From DATKEG01 sp035544515 (GTDB lineage: Bacteria > Acidobacteriota > Vicinamibacteria > Fen-336), in the NCBI GenBank assembly GCA_035544515.1, contig DATKEG010000185.1, positions 1 through 16,946 of the forward strand: a stretch of 16,946 bases of DNA, in the 5' to 3' direction. Under the pieces are notes generated by a model. That model was given only the letters and a program-made list of their open reading frames with translations. It was not told the DNA's origin and searched no databases. The position numbers and the translations under genes were made by a program. Shown here one piece after another: positions 5,968 through 14,812 of this stretch (position 1 is the stretch's first letter; each line of letters opens with the position of its first letter).

Positions 5968-7260
5968 TTACGCGCCGGCGGCGTCGGCCAGCGCCTTGTC
6001 GAGGAGCCCGGTGGCTTGCTCGGCATCCTCGACCGTGACGTTCAGGGCCGGGGAGATGCGCAGCACGTTGCCGTAGAGGCCGCCCTTGCCGATGATCAGG
6101 CCACGGTCCTTCGCCGCTTCCAGCACCGCGTTCGCGGCCTGCGGCGCGGGCTCCTTCGTCTGCCGGTCCTTCACCAGCTCCAGCCCCTGCATGAGGCCCA
6201 TCCCCCGCACCTCGCCGATGGCCTGGTGTTTCCTCTGCAGGCCCTCGAGCCGTGCGCGGAAGTGCGCGCCCACCGTGGCCGCGTTGTCCAGGAGCCCGTC
6301 GGCCTCGATGGCGTCCACCACGGCCTTGCCCGCGGCCATGGTCACCGGGTTGCCGCCGAAGGTCGCGATGGTCAGCCCCTTGAAGGAGTCGGCCACCTCG
6401 GCGCGGGCGACGGTGGCGCCGATGGGGTGGCCGTTGCCGAGGCTCTTGGCCGCTACGATGAGGTCGGGCTTCACGCCGTATTGCTCGATGCCGAACCACT
6501 TGCCGCCGGTGCGGCCCCAGCCGGTCTGCACCTCGTCGGCGATGAAGAGCCCTTCGTGGCGCCGCACGATGTCGGCCACGATCCCGTGGTACTCCCGGGG
6601 GGGCGTGATGAAGCCGCCCACGCCCATGATCGGCTCCGCGATGAAGGCGGCCGGCCGTCCGCTGGTGGTGGTCTTGATCACGTCCTCCACGTCCTCGGCG
6701 CAGGCCGTGCCGCAGCTCTCGGGCTCGAGCCCCAGCGGGCAGCGATAGCAATACGGCGCGCGCGCATGGCGCACCGCCGGGTCCTGCACGCCGCCCAGCC
6801 GCCACGGCCCGTGCGCGGTGAGCGACATGGAGAGCATGCTGCGGCCGTGATAGCCGTGGCGCAGCGCGACGATCTCCGTGCGCTGGGTGTGGACGCGCGC
6901 GGTGACCACCGCGGTCTCGATGGCCTCCGTGCCGCTGTTCGTGAAGAAGCACTTGGCGGGCTTCTCTCCGGGGAAGATCGCGGCCAGCTTCTCGGCCAGC
7001 TCGACGATGGGGACGGTGGGGAAGAGCGTCGAGACGTGCTGGAGCGTGCGGGCCTGCTTCTCGATGGCGGCCACCACCCGGGCGTCGCAGTGGCCGAGGC
7101 CGACGGTCACGATCCCGCCGAAGAAGTCGAGGTAGCGCCTGCCGTCCGCGTCGAAGAGCCACTTTCCCTCGCCGCGCACGAACGGCAGCGGCTCCTTGTA
7201 ATAGGTGGTGAGCCCGTAAAGGTACTTCCGGTACTTGTCCACGATCTCGGCGCGGTCCAC
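5968..7260 (-). CDS. Class III PLP aminotransferase, probable beta-alanine (omega-amino acid) transaminase
   Basis: A 430-residue fold-type I enzyme of the ornithine/AGXT2/GABA aminotransferase group. TNSGTEA (107-113) binds the PLP phosphate, Asp242 in DEVQTGWGRTG pairs with the pyridine nitrogen and Lys272 in AAKSLGNGHPIG forms the Schiff base. A Cys-rich insert (PYCYRCP at 169-175, then ESCGTAC at 181-187) is common in AGXT2-like members. By context it would move the amino group of beta-alanine or 3-aminoisobutyrate to pyruvate or glyoxylate, giving malonate semialdehyde; sequence alone does not fix the substrate. Start GTG 7260 lies two bases after the preceding stop with AAAGGAG about 5 bases before it; the in-frame GTG at 7266 overlaps that site. 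Last gene of block B; cytoplasmic. Confidence 0.87.
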   Translation of the reverse strand: MDRAEIVDKYRKYLYGLTTYYKEPLPFVRGEGKWLFDADGRRYLDFFGGIVTVGLGHCDARVVAAIEKQARTLQHVSTLFPTVPIVELAEKLAAIFPGEKPAKCFFTNSGTEAIETAVVTARVHTQRTEIVALRHGYHGRSMLSMSLTAHGPWRLGGVQDPAVRHARAPYCYRCPLGLEPESCGTACAEDVEDVIKTTTSGRPAAFIAEPIMGVGGFITPPREYHGIVADIVRRHEGLFIADEVQTGWGRTGGKWFGIEQYGVKPDLIVAAKSLGNGHPIGATVARAEVADSFKGLTIATFGGNPVTMAAGKAVVDAIEADGLLDNAATVGAHFRARLEGLQRKHQAIGEVRGMGLMQGLELVKDRQTKEPAPQAANAVLEAAKDRGLIIGKGGLYGNVLRISPALNVTVEDAEQATGLLDKALADAAGA

Positions 7261-7262
7261 GC

Positions 7263-7835
7263 TCACTCCTTTCGCGGAAACTCCAGCTTCACCACCCGGC
7301 CGGCCCGCTCCACGCCGCACTCCACCAGGCTGGTGTAGCTCAGCACGCACAGGAGGCGCCGCGTGCCGGTGAGCGTGACGCCGCGAAGGTCCAGGCTCCG
7401 GGCCAGGACGAGGACGTTCTTCGCGGGAAGGGTGAGCAGGAGGTCGCGGTGCGGCGGCTCGGGCCGGATCGCGTCCCGGCGTCCCCCGGGCCAGGACAGT
7501 CGCAGGCGGGTCACGTCGGGAATCTCCGCGGGACCCGACGTGCCCTCGGCCGGACGGTGGGGCCTCATCCGGTGCTCCAGCTCGAGCACGAGCCCCGCGG
7601 TGTCCAGACGCTTCCGGGCGGCCAAAAGCTCGCGCGTCTCCCGGCGGCTCGTCGCGCCCAGCGCCTGCGACGACCCGGCGGGCCAGGCCAGGTACTCGTA
7701 CGAGAGCGACCAGTCGCGTAAAGGGAGGCTGGTGCCGTCGGCCAGATGAACGACCACGGGCAGCTCCCCGGCACCGCCGTCAACGGGCGTTGCCGCCACC
7801 TGAAGCGCCAGCAGGAGGATGGCGAGGGCGCTCAC
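7263..7835 (-). CDS. Secreted or periplasmic protein of unknown function in the beta-alanine operon
   Basis: I do not recognise this 190-residue protein. It begins with a short hydrophobic stretch (SALAILLLALQVAATP, residues 2-17) that reads as a signal peptide with probable cleavage near residue 15-20. The mature part looks beta-rich (LPVVVHLADGTSLPLRDW, then SLSYEYLAW), has a charged Arg/Glu helix around 62-80, a Pro/Arg-rich linker around 91-107, and a second beta-rich part holding its only two cysteines, Cys163 and Cys173, which could form a disulfide. GTG 7835 overlaps the stop of the aldehyde dehydrogenase by four bases (GTGA), and its own TGA lies two bases before the aminotransferase start. 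Such tight coupling argues for a real gene in the same operon, although the neighbours are cytoplasmic enzymes. Confidence 0.72.
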   Translation of the reverse strand: MSALAILLLALQVAATPVDGGAGELPVVVHLADGTSLPLRDWSLSYEYLAWPAGSSQALGATSRRETRELLAARKRLDTAGLVLELEHRMRPHRPAEGTSGPAEIPDVTRLRLSWPGGRRDAIRPEPPHRDLLLTLPAKNVLVLARSLDLRGVTLTGTRRLLCVLSYTSLVECGVERAGRVVKLEFPRKE

Positions 7836-9348
7836 CGCCAGGAAGGGATCTTCCCTCCCCCTTGCCGCCCGGTGTAGTCCACGTAGACCGTCTTGATCTC
7901 GCTGTAGAACTCGATGGCGGTGGTGCCCTGCTCCCGCGGGCCCACGCCCGTCGCCTTCGTCCCCCCGAACGGGAGCTGCGCTTCGCCGCCCGGCGTGCCG
8001 TTGTTGATGTGGACGATGCCGGCCTCGATGTCGTCCACGAACCGGTACGCGTGGTTGGCGTCGCTGGTGAAGATGGAGGCGGCGAGGCCGAACTCCACGC
8101 GGTTGGCCGCCTCCACGGCCTCCTCGTAGCCGTTCACGCGGATGACCGAGACGACCGGGCCGAAGATCTCGTCCTGCGCGATCTGGTGCGACGTGGTCAC
8201 GTGGTCGAAGACCGTCGGCTCCACGAAGTAGCCGTGGGCCAGCGCGCCGTCGCTCAGCGCCCGGCCGCCACAGACGAGCTCCGCCCCTTCCTTCTTGCCG
8301 ATCTCCACGTAGCGGAGGTCGGTGTCCAGCTGCAACCTGTCCACGGCCGGTCCCATGTCCACCCCGGCCTCCGCGCCGCCGCCCACCCGGACCTTGCGGG
8401 CGCGCGCCACCAGGGCCTCCACGAAACGCTCGGCGATGGCCTCCTCGACCACCACGCGCGAGGTGGCGGTGCAGCGCTGGCCGGTGGAGCCGAAGGCGCC
8501 CAGGGCGGTGGACTCCACGGCCAGGTCCAGGTCCGCGTCCGCCATGACCACGACCGGGTTCTTGCCGCCCATCTCGCACTGCACGCGGATCATGCGCCGG
8601 GCGCCGCGGCCGTAGATCTCGGCTCCGACTTCGTTGCTGCCCGTGAAGGAGACCGCGCGCACGTCGGGATGGTCCACCATGGCGTTCCCCACCGTGCCGC
8701 CCGATCCCAGGACCAGGTTGAGCACGCCCGGCGGCAGGCCGGCGCGCTCGAAGAGCGACACCAGCGCGGAGCCCGTCTCCGGCGTGAGCGTGGCGGGCTT
8801 GAACACGACCGTGTTCCCGCATACCAGCGCGGGCGCGATCTTCCACACCGGGATCGCGATCGGGAAGTTCCAGGGCGTCACGCAGGCCACCACCCCCAGG
8901 GGCTGGCGCACGGTGTAGGCGAAGTTGCGCGGCAGCTCGGAAGGCACGGTGGCCCCGCCCAGCCGCCGGCCCTCGCCCGCGGTGAACTCCAGGATGTTGA
9001 TCGCGCGCTGGATCTCGCCCAGCGACTCCTTGACCGTCTTGCCTTCCTCGCGCGTGAGCAGTCGCGCGAGGTCCTCCTTCTCCGCGTCGAGCAGCGCCAT
9101 GGCCTTGAAGAGGACCGCGCCGCGGCGCGGGGCCGGGGTGTCCCGCCAGCCGGGGAAGGCGGCCTGCGCCGCGGCCACGGCCGCCCGCGCCTGCTCGGGG
9201 CGGGACAGCGGCACGTGACCCAGCACGTCGCGCGTGTCGGCGGGGTTGAGGTTGGGCACCGTCTTGTCGGCCTCCGCCTCCACCCACTGGCCGGCGATGA
9301 AGTTGCGGTAGGTGCGAAGCGCGATCCCGCCCGCGGCGGGGGGGGCGC

Positions 9349-9352
<4 letters not shown>
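7832..9352 (-). CDS. NAD(P)-dependent aldehyde dehydrogenase, probably oxidising malonate semialdehyde
   Basis: Aldehyde dehydrogenase superfamily, 506 residues, complete. Catalytic residues are Asn162 (TPWNFPI), Lys185 (VFKPA), Glu260 (QCEMGGKNP), nucleophile Cys294 (GSTGQRCTATS) and Glu396 (DEIFGP). GQRCTATS resembles the 2-oxoglutarate-semialdehyde (2,5-dioxovalerate) dehydrogenase branch more than CoA-acylating methylmalonate-semialdehyde dehydrogenase. If so, the product would be a free acid such as malonate and not acetyl-CoA; that is inference. The GTG start at 9352 overlaps the beta-ureidopropionase stop (GTGA). Codons 3-5 carry a run of eight C (eight G on the plus strand, 9338-9345). 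Second gene of block B, acting after the aminotransferase in the proposed pathway. Confidence 0.9.
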
Positions 9353-10218
<866 letters not shown>

Positions 10219-10224
10219 GCCACG

Positions 10225-10252
10225 CCTCCTTGGGTAAGCCTCGATTATGCCA
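10225..10252 (-). promoter_or_regulatory. Extended -10 promoter and ribosome-binding site of the beta-alanine block
   Basis: On the minus strand TGGCATAAT (10252-10244) fits an extended -10 element (TG, one base, then CATAAT, five of six consensus bases). No -35 match is seen 17 bases upstream, as is usual for extended -10 promoters. Shine-Dalgarno AAGGAGG lies at 10231-10225. The predicted leader is about 20 bases, leaving no room for a riboswitch. Confidence 0.45.
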
Positions 10253-10358
10253 CCGGGGCCGCGGCGGCGCCCCGCTCAGCGGCGCCGGAGCCGGGCCGCG
10301 GGTGCCGAGCAAGCGCGCGCCGGCGGCCCGCGTGACCGTTCGCATTATCATCCCGGCC

Positions 10359-11654
10359 ATGCGCGAAGGCCGCCTCGTCCGGGCCATCGGGCGCTTCGAC
10401 CTGACCGCGCTCACGGTCAACGGCGTGATCGGCAGCTCCATCTTCGGGATGCCCGCCGTGCTGGCCGCGCTCACCGGGGCCTGGAGCCCGCTGGCCGTCC
10501 TCCTCGGGGCGGCCGGCATCCTGTCCATCGTGCTCTGCCACGCGGAGGTGGCGAGCCGGTTCCGCGAGCCGGGCGGGACCTACCTCTACGCGCGCGTGGC
10601 CTTCGGCGGCTTCGTGGGTTTCCAGGCCGGCTGGCTGGGTTTCTGGATCCGCGTGACCTCCATGGGCGCGAACCTCAACGTGTTCGTGAGCTACCTGGCC
10701 GAGCTGGCGCCGGCCGTTGCGTCGCCGCCCGGCCGCGTCCTGGCCATGGTCGTGGTGACGGCGCTGGTCACGGCCGTCAACGTGCGCGGCGTCCGCCAGA
10801 GCGCGCGCACGGTGGACCTCTTCGCGGTGGCCAAGGTGGCGCCCCTGGTGGGCCTGGTGCTCCTCGGCGTCTGGCGCATCCGGCCGGAGGTCCTGGCCAC
10901 GCAGGCCGTGGCCTCACCGGACTGGACGCAGGCCGTGCTGTTGCTCGTGTTCGCCTACGGGGGCTTCGAGGCAGCGCTGATCCCGGCCGGCGAGGTGCGC
11001 GACCCGCGCCGCGACGCGGCCTTCTCGCTCCTGGTCGCGCTGGCCATCGTCACCGCCGTGTACATGCTGGTGCAGCTGGCGGTGGTAGGCCTCGTGCCGC
11101 ACGCGGCCGGTGCGCGCGCGGCCGTGGCCGCGGCCTACGGCGTGCTGCTCGGCACCGCCGGCCTCACGCTGGCCAGTCTGGCCGCCATGGTCTCCACGTA
11201 CGGCTGGACGCTGGGGTCCGTCCTCACCAGCCCGCGCATCGTCTACTCCATGGCCGAGCGCGGGGACCTGCCGGCCTGGCTGGCGCACGTGCACCCGCGC
11301 TTCCGCACGCCGGACCTCGCCATCTTCACCTACGCCGGGGCCGGCCTCCTCTTCGGCTGGTCCGGCGGCTTCGCCGCCAACGCCACCCTGTCCGCGATCG
11401 TCCGCCTGGTCACCTACGGGCTCGTCTGCGCGGCCCTGGTGGCCCTGCGCCGCCGGCCGGACGTCGAACCGGCCGCGTTCCGGCTGCGCGCGGGCTGGCC
11501 CGTGGCCGCGCTCGGGCTGTCGTTCTGCGGGTGGCTCGTGGCCACGCGCACGTTCGCGCAGGCCTGGATCCTGTTCGCGCTCATCGCCCTGGGCGCGGCG
11601 CTCTGGGGGGCGGCCGGGCGAGGGCGGGGACCGGGCCGGGCGGCCAAGGGTTGA
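10359..11654 (+). CDS. APC-superfamily amino acid/polyamine permease
   Basis: A 431-residue integral membrane protein with about 12 hydrophobic helices. The APC signature is clear: DLTALTVNGVIGSSIFGMP at the start of helix 1, HAEVASRFREPGGTYLYARV in the helix 2-3 region, and a later FEAALIPAGEVRDPRRD loop. These proteins import amino acids, amines or polyamines with protons or by exchange. The substrate is not visible; divergence from the beta-ureidopropionase gene makes beta-alanine or a carbamoyl/beta-amino acid a reasonable guess only. Start ATG 10359 places the protein directly before helix 1; an upstream in-frame ATG at 10230 would add 43 Arg/Pro-rich residues and overlap the divergent promoter. 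No Shine-Dalgarno precedes 10359. Confidence 0.88.
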   Translation: MREGRLVRAIGRFDLTALTVNGVIGSSIFGMPAVLAALTGAWSPLAVLLGAAGILSIVLCHAEVASRFREPGGTYLYARVAFGGFVGFQAGWLGFWIRVTSMGANLNVFVSYLAELAPAVASPPGRVLAMVVVTALVTAVNVRGVRQSARTVDLFAVAKVAPLVGLVLLGVWRIRPEVLATQAVASPDWTQAVLLLVFAYGGFEAALIPAGEVRDPRRDAAFSLLVALAIVTAVYMLVQLAVVGLVPHAAGARAAVAAAYGVLLGTAGLTLASLAAMVSTYGWTLGSVLTSPRIVYSMAERGDLPAWLAHVHPRFRTPDLAIFTYAGAGLLFGWSGGFAANATLSAIVRLVTYGLVCAALVALRRRPDVEPAAFRLRAGWPVAALGLSFCGWLVATRTFAQAWILFALIALGAALWGAAGRGRGPGRAAKG

Positions 11655-11677
11655 ACCCGGGCGTTCGCGGCGCGACA

Positions 11678-12940
11678 ATGGCGCCGCGGATGAAGCTGCC
11701 CGGCTTCCGGGACGTCGAAAACGAGGTCGGCAAGGTCCTGCGCGAGCAGGGCGGCCTGGGCGCACTGGTCCTCGACTTCATGTCGCTGGGCCGCGTGGAG
11801 CGCGCCTTCGGCGAGGCCGCCTACCATGCCCTGCACGCCCACATCGAGGCGCTCATCGCGGAGCTGAAGGGCAGCGTCCGCGACGGGGACGTCATCACCC
11901 GCGACGAGCGACACGCCGACCGCTACGTGGTGTTCCTCGGGCACCGCCGCGACCCCTCCCTCCCCTTCAACGTCGCCGACCTGCGCCGGCTGGCCGAGCG
12001 CGTGGAGGCCCAGCTCGGGCCGCGCGTGGCCCGGCTCATCCTGCCCTACCTCAGGGAGAAGGACGCGGTGGACGTGGGCTACGGGTTCCTGCTCCACAAC
12101 CCGGTCGAGAGCCTGGACCGCCAGGTGGACCGGCTCCTCGAAGACTGCGCGGACTCGGCCGGGCTGCGCCGCCGCCTGCGCGAGCGCGACGAGCGCGAGA
12201 CGCTGGTGGAGATCATCTTCAACCGGAAGATGTGGACGGCCTTCCAGCCCATCGTGGAGATGGCCTCCGCGCGGCCCATGGGCTACGAGGGGCTCTCGCG
12301 CGGTCCGCGCGGCACCGAGCTGGAGACGGCGGGCGCCCTGTTCGGCGCCGCACACCGCCACGACGAGAGCGACGAGCTCGAGCGCGCGTGCCGGCGGCAG
12401 ATCTTCAAGGACTGGCAGGCGTTCGGCACGCCCGGGCGGCTGTTCATCAACACCGTCCCCGCCACCGTGCGCGACCCGAGCTTCCTCGGCCGCGGCGTCC
12501 TCGACTACCTCGGTCCGAGCGTCTCGCCGCAGATGGTGACGCTCGAGATCACCGAGAAGCACGTGATCGAGAACCTCAACCTCTACCGCGAGGCCATGCA
12601 CTCGTTCCTGGACCTCGGGTTCTCGTTCGCGATCGACGACGTGGGCGCGGGCTACTCGGGGCTGGAGACCATGGCCAACCTGGGCGCCAGCTACTTCAAG
12701 ATCGACATGGCGCTCGTCCGCGACGTGCACCAGAAGCGGGTGAGCCAGCAGGTGGTGAAGGCCATCCTCGACATGGGCACCGGGGTGGGCGCCATCGTGA
12801 TCGCGGAGGGCATCGAGACGGTCGAGGAGGCCGACGCGCTCCAGGCGCTGGGCGTTCGCTACGCGCAGGGCTACTTCTTCGGAAGGCCGCAGGACCCCTA
12901 CGCGGCCGCCGCGCCGCAGGCGACGCGCACCGCCTCCTGA
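11678..12940 (+). CDS. EAL-domain c-di-GMP phosphodiesterase with a degenerate GGDEF-like N-terminal domain
   Basis: 420 residues. The C-terminal EAL domain (about 183-408) retains every catalytic position: Glu204 (YEGLSR), Asn258 (INTVP), Glu290 and Glu293 (LEITEKH), Asp320-Asp321 (IDDVGAGYSG), Lys341 (FKIDM), Glu377 and Glu380 (AEGIETVEE) and Gln397 (AQGYFFGRP). It should hydrolyse c-di-GMP to pGpG. Residues about 25-125 (ALVLDFMSLGRVERAFGEAA, later ADRYVVFLGHRR) look like a GGDEF fold whose signature is gone, so this part may sense, bind nucleotide or dimerise. No membrane helix is seen, so it is cytoplasmic. It begins 23 bases after the permease stop and is probably co-transcribed. ATG 11678 or 11690 could be the start; neither has a good ribosome-binding site. 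Confidence 0.86.
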   Translation: MAPRMKLPGFRDVENEVGKVLREQGGLGALVLDFMSLGRVERAFGEAAYHALHAHIEALIAELKGSVRDGDVITRDERHADRYVVFLGHRRDPSLPFNVADLRRLAERVEAQLGPRVARLILPYLREKDAVDVGYGFLLHNPVESLDRQVDRLLEDCADSAGLRRRLRERDERETLVEIIFNRKMWTAFQPIVEMASARPMGYEGLSRGPRGTELETAGALFGAAHRHDESDELERACRRQIFKDWQAFGTPGRLFINTVPATVRDPSFLGRGVLDYLGPSVSPQMVTLEITEKHVIENLNLYREAMHSFLDLGFSFAIDDVGAGYSGLETMANLGASYFKIDMALVRDVHQKRVSQQVVKAILDMGTGVGAIVIAEGIETVEEADALQALGVRYAQGYFFGRPQDPYAAAAPQATRTAS

Positions 12941-12987
12941 TCGTCGCCCTCGCGGCCTACACCCTCGGCGTGTTCTGGAACGGCTCC

Positions 12988-13005
12988 CCTGAGCGCGCTC
13001 TCAGG
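12988..13005. terminator. Short hairpin between convergent c-di-GMP genes
   Basis: A 6-base-pair stem CCTGAG (12988-12993) and CTCAGG (13000-13005) with a 6-base loop sits in the 60-base gap and overlaps the stop codon of the minus-strand gene. There is no T-tract on either side, so it is a weak bidirectional terminator candidate. Confidence 0.25.
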
Positions 13006-14725
13006 TCGGACGGCCCGCGCGCAGCAGGTCGGTGGCAGCGTCCCTCTCCTGCGGCCGGGCCAGGTGGAATCCCTGCGCGGCGCCGCACCCGAGCTGCCGC
13101 AGCCTCTCGAGCTGTGCCGCGGTCTCCACGCCCGTGCCCACGGCCTCCAGCTTCAGGCTGCGCGCGAGTGCCACGGCGGAGCGCACGACGGGGGCGTCGG
13201 CGCGCGGATCCGTTCGCGCCGGCACGAAGCTGCGGTCGATCTTCAGGCCGCGCAGCGCGAAGCGGTGAAGCGCGCCCAGGGAGGAATAACCGGTGCCGAA
13301 CCGGTCGAGGACGATACGGATGCCCAGCGCGGCCAGCGCCCGCACCACCCCCGCCGCGCGGTCGACGTCTTCGGTCAGCGAGGATTCCGTCAGCTCCAGC
13401 TCCAGGGCGCCCGCGGGTGCGCCGGCGTCCCGCAGCGATTCCTCGACCTGGCGCACGAGGTCCGGGTGGGCGAACTCCCGGCCGGAAAGGTTCACGCTCA
13501 CCCGCACGTCGTCCGCCAGGCCGGCGACCTGCCAGGCCCGCAGCTGGCGGCAGGCTTCGCCCAGCGCCCACCGCCCCAGCGGCACGATGAGGCCGGTTTC
13601 CTCGGCGAGTGGCAGGAACGCCTCGGGCGGCAGCAGCCCACGCTCGGGATGCGCCCAGCGCGCGAGCGCTTCCAGGGTCACGATGCGTCCGGAGGAAAGG
13701 GAGACCACGGGCTGGTAGTGCAGCCGCAGCTCGTCCCGGTCGAGCGCGCGGGCGAGGTCGCCCTCGAGCCGCAGAAGGTGCGCGGCGCGCTCCTGCATGG
13801 ACCGGTCGAACACCTGCTGGCGGCCGGGGCCCTGGGCCTTGGCGCGATACATGGCCACGTCCGCGTCGCGCAGCATGTCCGAGGCCTGTTCGTAGTGCCT
13901 TGGCCCGAGGGTGAGGCCGATGCTGGCGGTGGTGAGCACGTCGCGGCCTTCGAACGCGAACGGCGCGCGCAGGTCGGAGAGGATGCGTGAGGCCGCGCGC
14001 GAGGCGTCGGCCGGGCCCTCCACCTCCTCCAGCAGGAAGGCGAACTCGTCACCGCCGAGCCGCGCCACCGTGTCCACGCCGCGCAGGCAGGCTTGCAGCC
14101 GCCGCGCGAGCGCGCGCAGCAGCTCGTCGCCGGCGGCGTGGCCGCGGGTGTCGTTGACGGCCTTGAGGCGGTCGAGGTCGAGGAACAGCACCGCGAACAG
14201 CTTGTCCGGCCGGCGCCGAGCCCGCTCCAGCGCCTGCGCCAGCCGGTCCATGAAGAGCGCGCGGTTGGGCAGGCCGGTCAGGGGATCGTGCAGCGCGTCG
14301 TGCTGGAGGCGCTCCTCGACCCGCTTGCGCTCCGTGACCTCGTGCAGGCTTCCGGCCACGCCCGTCACCGCTCCCCCCTCGTCGCGCGTCGGCGCGAAGG
14401 TCCCCGTCACCCAGCGCACGTGACCGGTGACGGGATGCTGGTACCTGACGTCCGGCAGCTGGACGACCTCGCCCGCGAGGGCGCGATCGAGCAGGCCGTC
14501 GAGTCCCTGGGCGCGCAGTTGCGGAAACGCGTCGATCACCCCTCGGCCGAGCACCTCGGCCGCGGGCCGCCCCGAGACCTCTGCGAGCCAGGCGTTCCAG
14601 GCCTGGCAGCGCAGGTCACGGTCGCAGGCCAGCACGCCGCCCGGAAGACCGGCGAGAAGGCCGCGAACGCGTGGCGGAGCGGGCCCCACGGCCGCGCGTC
14701 CGCCGTTCCCCCGGGTCGTGGCCAT
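13001..14725 (-). CDS. PAS-GGDEF-EAL protein: probable diguanylate cyclase with catalytically impaired EAL domain
   Basis: 574 residues, no membrane helix. A PAS domain occupies about 22-132 (GLPGGVLACDRDLRCQAWN, ending in a PAC-like VTGVAGSLHEVTERK). The GGDEF domain (about 143-305) has an intact GGDEF at 224-228 and the inhibitory RxxD site Arg215-Asp218 exactly five residues upstream, so it should make c-di-GMP under product control. The EAL domain (about 320-565) has Glu352, Asn412, Glu444, Glu447, Asp474, Lys495, Glu534 and Gln551, but the second Asp of the DD pair is Arg475 (VLDRFGTGYSS) and the Glu expected in AEGVE is Thr531 (VGTGVE). Both positions are needed in characterised phosphodiesterases, so this domain more likely binds c-di-GMP or is inert. 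ATG 14725 is preferred over a TTG at 14761; no clear ribosome-binding site. Confidence 0.9.
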   Translation of the reverse strand: MATTRGNGGRAAVGPAPPRVRGLLAGLPGGVLACDRDLRCQAWNAWLAEVSGRPAAEVLGRGVIDAFPQLRAQGLDGLLDRALAGEVVQLPDVRYQHPVTGHVRWVTGTFAPTRDEGGAVTGVAGSLHEVTERKRVEERLQHDALHDPLTGLPNRALFMDRLAQALERARRRPDKLFAVLFLDLDRLKAVNDTRGHAAGDELLRALARRLQACLRGVDTVARLGGDEFAFLLEEVEGPADASRAASRILSDLRAPFAFEGRDVLTTASIGLTLGPRHYEQASDMLRDADVAMYRAKAQGPGRQQVFDRSMQERAAHLLRLEGDLARALDRDELRLHYQPVVSLSSGRIVTLEALARWAHPERGLLPPEAFLPLAEETGLIVPLGRWALGEACRQLRAWQVAGLADDVRVSVNLSGREFAHPDLVRQVEESLRDAGAPAGALELELTESSLTEDVDRAAGVVRALAALGIRIVLDRFGTGYSSLGALHRFALRGLKIDRSFVPARTDPRADAPVVRSAVALARSLKLEAVGTGVETAAQLERLRQLGCGAAQGFHLARPQERDAATDLLRAGRPT

Positions 14726-14812
14726 CAAGAACAGCTTTTCACGACCGGACGGACGCGGCAAGGCCGTACGACGAACAGGGGCGCGAGGCCGCGGGCCCGG
14801 CGGCCCGGACGA

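Noticed and set aside
5758..7338. 526-codon plus-strand open frame antisense to the aminotransferase
   Set aside because: Low-complexity composition and no recognisable domain, opposite a complete PLP enzyme.
11110..13590. 826-codon plus-strand frame spanning the permease, EAL gene and intergenic region
   Set aside because: Arg/Pro-rich shadow that ignores two well-supported genes.
14792..14807. GC-only hairpin CGGGCC/GGCCCG just after nuoI
   Set aside because: Six-base-pair stem with a four-base loop and no T-tract in the direction of transcription; expected by chance in DNA this GC-rich.
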